Positions 47,066 through 55,474 of a stretch of DNA of 64,000 nt are shown in pieces. Numbering within the stretch: the stretch's first letter is position 1; every line of letters begins with the position of its first letter. The position numbers and the translations under genes are program-made. Origin of the DNA: Microplitis mediator (taxonomy: Eukaryota; Arthropoda; Insecta; Hymenoptera; Braconidae); contig NC_079971.1 in NCBI RefSeq assembly GCF_029852145.1, forward strand, positions 12,133,697 to 12,197,696. The letters run 5' to 3'. Below the pieces are notes generated by a model. The model saw nothing but the letters and a program-made list of their open reading frames with translations. It did not search any database and was not told the origin of the DNA.

Positions 47066-48636
47066 TATATATTGAGACAATGTGAATTGTCATCTTCTCC
47101 CTCAGCCTTGCGGTTCCCATTTTTTCCCGTCGCGTTGCCGTCTGAAACCACCTAAAGCTAGAGTCATAGTGCCATGGTCACATGACTAATTATCACCTCA
47201 ACGCATGACCGTGAGGGGAAGTGGGGAGCAAGCCCAAAAACTCAGCCCTAAGACCCTACGGTGATTGAACTTCACTTCGATCCTGGATCAATTAGCGATA
47301 AAACATATAGTTTAGTTTTACTGTCGTATACTAGCAATTTATTTGCGACTTTGTTAATACGGATAACTACTTTGTAAATCGGGAAATTAACTTGCGTTAT
47401 AGTTGTGTTACTAGCAATTCTCTTGCGATATACTTTACTGTCCAAGTTTACTGATAATTATAAATAGAGTTAGTTCAATTAAATAATACTGTACGTTACC
47501 GGCGATATAATCGCAATATAAAACTATACTGTGCCACGAATCTGTCTACATTATATCCAGCGCTTGCATTTTCTTGTAAGTAATTTTGATTATTATAATT
47601 GGCAATAAACTTGCAAAGTATTCTGATTAATTCCTTTTATTCCATCTATCACTGTTCATCCTACTTATTTCCTATTTTACTGGTAAGATTATTAAATAGT
47701 CTGATAAAATAAATATCAATTCAGTTACACATAGTAATTTGACCATCAATAAGAATATTCTATAATTTTATAAGCCGTGAGGTAAGTTGATAAGTTTTCT
47801 CATACGTTGCCGAGTTTGAATAAGTGCGGGTCTTTGCTTTGCAAGAACCCCAGCCCACTGCTCTGTCCAAGTAAAATAAAATTTGTTAGAGGTCAGCCTA
47901 AGCCAGGGTTCAACCCGCGAATTCTGGTGGCTGCTGGTAAAAATCGCGAAGACGAAAAGGGATTTGTCTCAATATATATATATATTAATAATACAGACAA
48001 AGTAGATGTCATCATTTGTATATATATATATATATATATCAGGGATAGAGAGTTACTCCTCAAAAGCCGCTCGCTCCTCGATAACTCCCCACTCCTTAGG
48101 AGTTAAACTCATTGTAGGATTCGGATGCATGAGAGTATAGATGCCTAAACTCTTCCTACTCATCGCTCTGATGATGAGTAACTCTAACGAAGAGCAAGAG
48201 AATGTAGCTCGTCAGGAGTAATACTCCTTCTACGAGTTACTCACTAAGGAGTTTTTCAAGAAAGACTCTTCTAGCAAAAACTCCTAAAAGGAGCGAAACT
48301 TGGATGCTTAAATCGAATACTCTCTAAAATTGTGGTGGGGTAAAAATTGAGAAAGAGCTATTTGGGAGCAGATTCTACTTTATCTACACTGAATTCTACT
48401 ATATCTACACACTGATGAAAATTTAATATAATTTTCTTAATAAACAGAAAATAGTTTTTAATATATTTTTTTTTTAATTTATGGGGCGTTGCAGTTAATA
48501 AAAAATAATTGTTTTAATATTGAAGTATTTATTTATTTATTTCTGTAAATAAAAAAATATTAATTTTAAAACAAACGATAAATCATACAAATGTTTTTTA
48601 AACTATTAAATATATTAGAAAAGTGGAATAATTTTA
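47066..48636. other. No gene; short repeats
   Basis: The words CTAGCAATT..CTTGCGA or their inverse recur between 47330 and 47630. From 48045 to 48330 ACTCCT/AGGAGT words occur over a dozen times in both orientations, so the DNA can form many small hairpins. No gene is supported. Confidence 0.5.
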
Positions 48637-48714
48637 AGTAGTTAGGTAGGGATGGTTCACCCGCCCGATAAAACAGATTGTGGGTTCGTGTCCATGCTAA
48701 ACTGTTGTACCGGC

Positions 48715-48965
48715 GGATGGTAAGTTATCGACTGTCGATAATGTGTCGACTGTCGATAATGTGTCGACTGTCGGTAAGTGGTTGATTGATGATAATGTGT
48801 CGGTGTGGTTATCTAGGACTCTTTTGACATCATTTTGACGCTAATTGGCGTCGTTTGAGCTTATCTGGGACCATTTTGATGCTAATTGTCAACCATTTTG
48901 AGCTCATCTCCGCCATTTTGAGCTCGCTTAGAGCTCATCTCCGCCATTTTGAGCTCGTGTTTTGG
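48715..48965. repeat. Short direct repeats in the left end of Polinton copy 2
   Basis: GTGTCGACTGTCGATAAT and close variants occur three or four times (48728-48800). GAGCTCATCTCCGCCATTTT occurs twice (about 48901 and 48932). This is typical of subterminal repeat DNA; no gene. Confidence 0.6.
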
Positions 48966-49266
48966 TAGATGGCACCCCATGTATGTTTTGAGTTGGAAAT
49001 TTAGGGCAAAAAATATGTACAATTTCATTAATGACTAGAGTGGGTTCTCGGCTTGCCTATCAGGTTACAGGTTTTGGCATCGTGTTTGTGCTCAACCCCA
49101 GAGCTGACACTAGCGTAGCCTACCCTGATTAATACAATATGTACACGTAAATGAATGATTTAAAGTTTTATATATTGAAACTGGGGTATGTAAGGGTACA
49201 TGCGAGAAGCATGCGAAGGGCATGCCATCTAGTGGCGTATTTTCTCTCCCCTCTTTTTTATTTTTC

Positions 49267-49357
49267 AACTGCGTAGTAGAATTTTTATTTTTTGACGATG
49301 ACTCATCCAGTTCTGAGAAAAAACTTTCTATTTTTAACTGCCTAGTAGATGACGTCA
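49267..49357. promoter_or_regulatory. Two AACTGCGTAGTAGA boxes with TGACTCA and TGACGTCA
   Basis: Box 1 at 49267-49280 is followed by TGACTCA at 49299-49305 (32 bp start to start). Box 2 at 49336-49349 (one mismatch) runs directly into TGACGTCA at 49350-49357 (14 bp start to start). The same two arrangements and spacings recur at 54423-54727. TGACTCA is the AP-1 site and TGACGTCA the CRE/ATF site of animal bZIP factors. A TCAGT initiator at 49438-49442 lies between the boxes and the gene at 49571. Confidence 0.6.
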
Positions 49358-49570
49358 TCTAACAGGTTTGAACTTGTTTTTGAGCTAGAGTGGGGGGAAA
49401 TGAGCTGAGCGCTGAGCTCGAGAGCTCGCAGCAGCAGTCAGTCTACATTAAAAGTCCTTAGCGGTTGGTCAGTGACAAAAAAATTTCTTTTCTGAAGTGA
49501 CGGTATACACAAAAAATTCAAAAGTTTGTTCGTTATACCTTATATTTTATCTGAAATTGAAGAAAACATC

Positions 49571-49990
49571 ATGTGTATTAATATCAAGTAAGTACTAATA
49601 ATTAAAACTGAATAAATCGTTCTAATTAAATGAATTATTGTTTTAATAATTAATTTTTTATTGTTCAATTTAAGAATGGATCTGTCCGAAATCAATAAAA
49701 TCAACTGTCTGGCGCATATTCTGCCAGTTAAAAAGCTTCAAGACTTGGAAGTGGACAAATCATACAAAATTACTGAGATAAAGATCATTAAAACTCAGTA
49801 TGGACCTAAAATTATCGCTCATGTTGAGGATCAGTTCACCATCTACTTCCCAACCAGGACAAATAACGAGCTTATTGGTGATGCTGAGAAATTAAAAAGT
49901 CTCAACGACATGGCTACTGCAGCGTGTCTTTATATTTTATACCACGGTTCAAAATACAACAAATTTGAATTTGTATCACAGCCATCTTGA
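49571..49990 (+). CDS. Small OB-like Polinton protein (one intron likely)
   Basis: The main exon has ATG at 49676 and ends TGA 49988-49990 (104 residues: HILPVKKLQDLEVDKSYKIT; KTQYGPKIIAHVEDQFTIYF; PTRTNNELIGD). A likely first exon ATG at 49571 (MCINI) joins it in frame through an 87-bp intron: donor AAGTAAGT at 49588, acceptor TTTAAG ending 49674. A short beta-rich protein with K..I...KTQYG.K....V plan occurs beside many arthropod Polintons and resembles single-strand DNA-binding OB folds. That would fit replication, but it is inference. Promoter boxes upstream link it to PolB. Confidence 0.6.
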
Positions 49991-50080
49991 ATGTATTTAT
50001 TTTAATTCAATAAATTCAAAAATTTAAATATCTTAAATGTTTTTAATTATTACATGTATCCCATACACACATTATAGATT

Positions 50081-50143
<63 letters not shown>

Positions 50144-51437
50144 TTATTAAACATTAGAAATAAAAAAAAAAAAATATTTATATAATGTAGTGACAAAAAA
50201 ATTAATATAGAAATAGATAATTTATTAATTGTAGTTAGATTTAAACAAAAAAAAAAATAATAATCATAAAAACATGCGGGAAATTTAAAAGTCAGTTCGC
50301 GGCTTTTGTCTGGGTTGAGTTTGCGCGACAGAGGCTCACCCTATCGTCGCCTGCTGGTACTACTGGTAACGCTTCCACAGTAGTACAGTAATATAAGCGG
50401 GATATTTAAAAGTCAGTTCGCGCAGGGGGGGGGGGGGGAATATTAAGCGAGCAGCAGCGCGCCCAGAGAAACATGCAAAGGAGGAGCCGCCGCGAGCAGC
50501 AAGGATGCTTGGAGAGAGGTGCGGAGGAGCCGCCGCGAGCAGTAGGGATGCTTGGAGAGAGGTGCGGAGGAGCCGCCGCGAGCAGTAGGGATGCATGGAG
50601 AGAGGTGCGGAGGAGCCACCGCGAGCAGCAAGGATGCTTGGAGAAAAGGCTGTGGCAGAGGAGCAAGCAGCAACGGAGCTTTTAATATGTTAAAAATATG
50701 ATAGTTGAAAGCATAATTAAAGTGTAAATAATTAATTCATTCATTTTTCAAAAGATTTATTCTATTATCATAATTATTCTTTATAAAAAATTTTAACTAT
50801 AACAACAGTTATTTTTATATTTTTTTTTTAATTCTATTTTAGTTGAATTAATCTTATCATTTAAAAGTTCATAATTATAAATCTAAGAAAATTCTTTCTC
50901 TTATTGATAAAAAAAAAATATATATTGATTTAATAAATAATAATAATAAATATTCTTAAAAGTAATTGAACCCTTAATTAATGCAAACACTTATTTCATA
51001 ACAAAAAAATTGAAGTTTGAAAATACATAATTGTAAGATTAATAACTTATTCTTGTTTAAATAAAGCATAAATTATTACATTTTACTTAAGTAATATCAA
51101 AACTTGAGTTATGAAAATTTAAAAAAAAAAAATATAAAATCATATCAATAATTGACTAAAGACAAAAATATTAAAACAAAATCTCATTTCAAAATTTAAA
51201 CCTTAAATTATTATTAATACTCAAGTAATATAAAATGAAAAAAAAATGTTAAAAAAAAAACTTGATCCTTAAATTATTATAAATACTTAAATAATATAAA
51301 ATATTCAAAACAAAATATATCAAAACATAAAATATATAAAAACTTGAGTGATAAAAGTTAAAGACACAGTGTTGGAAAACTTTAAACTTTTACGATAAAT
51401 AAATAAATGAATGAATCAAAAATTTTTTTTTTTTAAA
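49991..51437. repeat. Spacer: (TA)n, G14 tract and 43-bp GC-rich minisatellite
   Basis: (TA)n at 50085-50136. A 25-bp phrase with TTTAAAAGTCAGTTCGCG occurs at about 50283 and 50405. A run of 14 G is at 50425-50438. From 50482 to 50653 a purine-rich 43-bp unit (AGGAGCCGCCGCGAGCAG, then AGGGATGCTTGGAGAGAGG) repeats four times (50482, 50525, 50568, 50611). The rest, to 51437, is very AT-rich without a gene. Frames crossing the minisatellite are artefacts of the repeat. Confidence 0.8.
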
Positions 51438-52109
51438 TTATAAATCTTCATCATCTCCACTTTCATCGTTAGCTTGATATTTTTTCAATTGTCCTTTCAA
51501 CTGAAAAATCTCTCTCTGCAACTCCTGAATTTTCGAGTCGGGATCTTGGCATGATGGTGTACCAACGACTTCTTCTTCGAAAAGGGGTTCTAATTCAACC
51601 CCTTGATCAGCTTCAGGATCGACATTATTGTTTCTCATCCGATTCAAGAGTTGAAATTGTCGATTTCTGACTTCACGTAACCTTCTCTCTTCTTCTTGGT
51701 CTCGCACATAATTCATATTACCATTTGCAATTCCATTTCCATCATTATCCATGTCAAGGATAACCGTATCATCATCATCATCGGTATCCATATCGTCATC
51801 AACTGGAACCATTTCAATATCGCGATTCACCCAATTCCCAACGTTTAAAAAATTTGGGCTAAATCGATAACGCCCTTCTGTTGGAATTTCATCTCCCGGA
51901 ATCGCAAACCACCAGCAGAAGCGGTGGTTTAATATGTGTAATACAGTGGTTACGCCAGCAACTGTAATAATGGGCCCAAACTGATACTCTCGGTCCTCAT
52001 GAGTGTACGGTTCTAATTGGTTCCATATCATGTTGACTAGTTCATCAGGCGTGTAATTTTCATCCCAGGTGGTGGGAATAACATAGCAATACGTCAGAAT
52101 ATTACCCAT
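51438..52109 (-). CDS. Acidic coiled-coil protein of unknown function
   Basis: ATG at 52107-52109, 223 residues. The N-terminal 90 residues are globular (NILTYCYVIPTTWDENYTPD; FGPIITVAGVTTVLHILNHR; FCWWFAIPGDEIP); the middle is very acidic (a run of D and E near residues 105-125); the C-terminus is a probable coiled coil (KIQELQREIFQLKGQLKKY) ending DDEDL. A long pyrimidine tract plus CAG directly precedes the ATG, and a GTAAGT donor lies at 52926-52921, so a 5' untranslated exon spliced over about 0.8 kb is likely. I do not recognise the family; an acidic regulatory or chaperone-like role is possible. Confidence 0.6.
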   Translation of the reverse strand: MGNILTYCYVIPTTWDENYTPDELVNMIWNQLEPYTHEDREYQFGPIITVAGVTTVLHILNHRFCWWFAIPGDEIPTEGRYRFSPNFLNVGNWVNRDIEMVPVDDDMDTDDDDDTVILDMDNDGNGIANGNMNYVRDQEEERRLREVRNRQFQLLNRMRNNNVDPEADQGVELEPLFEEEVVGTPSCQDPDSKIQELQREIFQLKGQLKKYQANDESGDDEDL

Positions 52110-52539
52110 CTGCAAAAAAAAAAAAAAAATGTATTGGTGAAAATGTTAAAAAATAATAAAATTATTTTATAAAGATAAATGATATTTTACTTTGGGAAGT
52201 TTACTTTGAGAGAATACAATATCATTTTTAAACTAATAATTTAAAATAAAAATGATATTATTATTATTATTATAAAATTATTCTCACCTTGATAGTTTTT
52301 AATTATCTCCTGTTGGTGGTTGATTGAATTATTAATATTTTTGCTACTGCTGTTGATGATGATGATGATGATGATGGTTGGGGATGGTGAAAGAAAAAAA
52401 ATGTATCCTATGATAAAAAAAAACAAAAAATTAGAAAAAGTCATAAGCGATTGAAAACAATAATTTTTATATTCAAAAATTTTTGGTAATTGATTGAATA
52501 TTCATTCATAAATAGTGTTTGAAAAACATATAATTTAAC

Positions 52540-52770
52540 ATATCATGAAAGAGTTGTGGCGTCCATGAAAATGGCGATCACAAAAAATGTACAATTAAAA
52601 TAGTAATTTTTAAATTTAGGTTACTATAAATTAATTATTTTTACTATTTAATAATTAATATCTTAATTTACACAATGATGGAACACAATAAAATAATTCA
52701 ACTATTGTTTAAATAAATATTTTTATAGGTTCACCACATTCCCAGACACACAGCAACTCTTTCATGATAT
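52540..52770. mobile_element. Small inverted-repeat element (ATATCATGAAAGAGTTG ends)
   Basis: ATATCATGAAAGAGTTG at 52540-52556 returns inverted at 52754-52770. About 230 bp, non-coding. It lies inside the presumed intron or leader of the gene at 51438-52109. It may be a MITE or a structured element. Confidence 0.5.
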
Positions 52771-52813
52771 TTTTTTCTCAAACTACTATACCAAATAGAT
52801 AATTTATTTATTA

Positions 52814-52853
<40 letters not shown>

Positions 52854-53789
52854 TTATATATTCACTTATTAATATATTATTTATTATTTATTAATCATTA
52901 AACTATATCTATAAAAAAATACTTACAATGTTAACTGGAAACGAACGACACTTTTGACGCTTGTCTAGACATATATTGGATTTAAGTCTTGAGAGATTTT
53001 TATCTTCTCAAGTAAACAATTTCTTTGTTGAGGTGAAAATCAACCAATCAGAACACTTGTTATGTAAAAGACGGAGCCTGATTGGTTCGCTTTTAAATGG
53101 CGCGCTTGTAGACTTCAGCACGTGCACTTTGGTTAAAAAATGTTTATAAATATTTGTCGATATAAATTATATTAAAATATTATCTAAGACACATCTCTTG
53201 ATGATTTTAAATATTATTCTTAAACAATCATTTTATTTATATCACATAAAATTGATTTAGAAAAATAATTTGCGGGAAATAACTGCCATCTCGCGGGATA
53301 AACTAGATAACACAGATCGATACATCCATACTGTTGTCAATTCTGTATACAGTGAATCAATAATGACGGTCAAATAGCCGCCACCTAGTGGGATAAACCA
53401 GCTACTGAGATTGATGTTAATTCTATACATCTCTATGTTTTGAAATCATAATGAAGAAAAATTAATTAATAATAAACAAATGATATACTTACCTGATAAC
53501 TATATATTTTTCAAATAACTGGAACAGTTGCACACTTTTGAATAAAATCTTTTTTTTGATTAAATTAAAATAATTTTTGACTTATAAAAATCACTTATTA
53601 AAATTTAAAATTAATTAACTATTTAATTCCTTAAAATATTATACATAATTATTTTCCAAGTAACTTTACACTATTTTATAATAATTAAATTTAAATTAGT
53701 TAAGTTTGAAAGAAAAAATGTCAGAAATAAAAATTATTCAAGTTGAAAAAAAAAGTCAGAAATTAAAATTTTTTAAAAATTTTATTCAA
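52771..53789. other. Spacer with (CA)n and two minus-strand splice donors
   Basis: (CA)n at 52818-52852. On the minus strand GTAAGT donors occur at 52926-52921 (after CATT) and at 53494-53489 (after ATCAG). These suggest untranslated first exons for the gene at 51438-52109. Four short stretches near 53270-53410 repeat CGGGATAAAC. No protein is supported. Confidence 0.4.
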
Positions 53790-54272
53790 TTATTTAACAA
53801 CCAATTTTACATTTTGTAAAGCACATAGATATTCACCATTTAATTTACAATGATAATTACAGAAATTACAATCGAAAAATTTATTATTTTTGAGGGCGGG
53901 ACATTTGAAATCTTCCAGATCGATGACAACTTTATCTTGTCCGACTAGATCTTGTACCCATAAAGTTTTTTCACCACCTTTGACATAAATGTACTTGTAA
54001 TTACTTGTCACATGATCAAAAACTTCATGTAGCTTAGAATATGGTGTCTTTCCAGCATTCCAGGTGATCTCATGATGATTGTGTATGATCCAGGTGTTTT
54101 GACGCTGACATTGATGTGGTAGCGATTCCCAATCATATGGTGGTTGAAATAGTGTACATGATAACTCTTCATGTCCTTCGATCTCATGTTGAATCGTAAT
54201 TGTAGCAAGTTCTTTCACGATAAATTGATTATCGGATCCTTTGAATCCTTGCACATCTCGTATCATTTCCAT
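53790..54272 (-). CDS. Polinton-associated 160-residue protein of unknown function
   Basis: ATG at 54270-54272, stop at 53790, poly-A signal AATAAA just beyond (about 53780). Conserved blocks: VQGFKGSDNQFIVKELATIT near the N-terminus, YDWESLPHQCQRQNTW, the KYIYVKGGEKTLWVQDLVG block, VVIDLEDFKCPAL, and a Cys/His cluster (CNFCNYHC..C) at the end. The same plan is seen in the broken gene at 34712-35521. I recall such proteins next to PolB in many insect Polintons. The order (acidic residue near the start, IDLED late) could be an RNase H-like nuclease, but catalytic residues cannot be assigned. It faces PolB across a shared promoter region. Confidence 0.65.
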   Translation of the reverse strand: MEMIRDVQGFKGSDNQFIVKELATITIQHEIEGHEELSCTLFQPPYDWESLPHQCQRQNTWIIHNHHEITWNAGKTPYSKLHEVFDHVTSNYKYIYVKGGEKTLWVQDLVGQDKVVIDLEDFKCPALKNNKFFDCNFCNYHCKLNGEYLCALQNVKLVVK

Positions 54273-54422
54273 TTTTATAGCTTGTATCTCAGTAACAGTC
54301 AGAGAGCAACTGAAGAATTAATACAGCTCAGCTATTTTTTATTTTATTATTCTCCCCACCACACTATTTTTAATTAATAATCTTCAATTTCATTGGCTGA
54401 AAAATATTCTTTGTTTATTTTT

Positions 54423-54727
54423 AACTGCGTAGTAGAATGTTTATTATTAACTGCGTAGTAGAATGATTATTATTATTAACTGCGTAGTAGAATGGTTATT
54501 TTTTAAATGATGACTCATCAAGTTCCTTTGTTTAATTTTTAACTGCGCAGTAGAATATTTATTTTTAAAACATGACTCATCCAGTTTCAAGAAAAAAACT
54601 TTCCATTGATATTTTAATTTTTAACTGTGTAGTAGAATATTTATTTTTAGAACATGACTCACTCAATTCTATTTTTAGATCATAACGACATCTAGTTCAA
54701 TTTTTAACTGCGTAGTAGATGACGTCA
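54423..54727. promoter_or_regulatory. Six AACTGCGTAGTAGA boxes with bZIP-type sites, divergent promoter
   Basis: Boxes start at 54423, 54449, 54478, 54541, 54623 and 54706 (two with one mismatch). TGACTCA follows three of them at 54511, 54573 and 54655 (33, 32 and 32 bp from the box start), and TGACGTCA follows the last at 54720 (14 bp). Both spacings are identical to those at 49267-49357. The array sits between the divergent genes at 54272 and 55475. Confidence 0.65.
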
Positions 54728-54775
54728 AACCTTTCGTCACGCCATCTAGATGTTAGGTTATGTTGATGCAATCTA

Positions 54776-54850
54776 GGGAATTTTTGTTCTTTTCTAGGGA
54801 ATTTTTTCCAGTTTCTAGGGGATTTTTTCCAGTTTCTGGTGATTTTATTT
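54776..54850. repeat. 21-bp tandem repeat with GGGAATTTTTTCC-like core
   Basis: TTTCTAGGGGATTTTTTCCAG and variants recur at a 21-bp step (cores at 54776, 54797, 54818, 54839). GGGAATTTTTTCC resembles a Rel/NF-kappaB site with a slightly long spacer. The step is two helical turns, so the cores face the same side of the DNA. They lie just upstream of the PolB core promoter. Confidence 0.55.
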
Positions 54851-54887
54851 TATAAGGTTGGTACTTTTGAGAACTATGAAATTGTTT

Positions 54888-54950
54888 ACTGCGCAGTTGA
54901 TGAGCCGCGCCCCACCTATAAATGCACCGCGCGAAAGCATACTTCATTAA
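54888..54950 (+). promoter_or_regulatory. PolB core promoter
   Basis: A palindrome ACTGCGCAGT (54888-54897) precedes TATAAAT (54917-54923); a TCATT initiator at 54944-54948 puts the likely start about 29 bp after the TATA box. The palindrome joins the first half of the repeated box with its inverse. The leader to the PolB ATG would be about 530 nt. Confidence 0.6.
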
Positions 54951-55220
54951 AAAGAAGTACAAGTCTCGCAGTGAAGTACATAACTCCGTGTATTCACTCT
55001 GTTGATTGTGTGTGAAATTCTTTGTGATATAAAGTTATTCTGATTTTTAATAATCAATATTTCAAGTGATATTTTTTTTTACCAAACTTTTAACATAAAA
55101 CTTTCATGCTTAAAAGATTTTTGTGGTAAAAAATTTGTTGATAAGTGATAAAAAAACTCTGTGCTAGAGAAAAATTATTCATAAACAATTGTGAATAAAA
55201 ATTTTGATTCTTTCTGTGTT

Positions 55221-55424
55221 AAAGAACTGTTTAGACTTCAAACAGTTATTTTGTGCATTCAAAAACTTTAAACAGAAAAAACTTTCATTAAAATTTTTGA
55301 TTGTTGGTGATTTATTTTATATCAAAAATACTTTTTTAATTGTGTCCACAGTTTATTTCTACGTCAAAGAACTGTTTAGACTGTAAACAGTTATTTTGTA
55401 CATTCAAAAACTTTAAGCAGAAAA
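55221..55424. repeat. 59-bp direct repeat in the PolB leader
   Basis: AAAGAACTGTTTAGACT..AAACAGTTATTTTGT.CATTCAAAAA..AGCAGAAAA is present at 55221-55279 and 55366-55424, with only a handful of differences. Each copy contains an inverse pair AACTGTTTA / TAAACAGTT able to form a hairpin. Confidence 0.8.
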
Positions 55425-55474
55425 TATTCAAATCGAGTAAATTAGTGATTGAATAAGAAACATTTTCATCAAAG

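Noticed and set aside
47807..48106. 99-residue frame near 47.8 kb
   Set aside because: Runs through (TA)n tracts and short repeats; no domain and no conserved pattern.
48045..48330. CRISPR-like array of ACTCCT/AGGAGT words
   Set aside because: The words are short, irregularly spaced and in both orientations; this is eukaryotic DNA and no array structure exists.
50360..50685. Several overlapping Ser/Leu/Ala- or Arg/Glu-rich frames
   Set aside because: They cross the 43-bp GC-rich minisatellite and the G14 tract in several frames and both strands.
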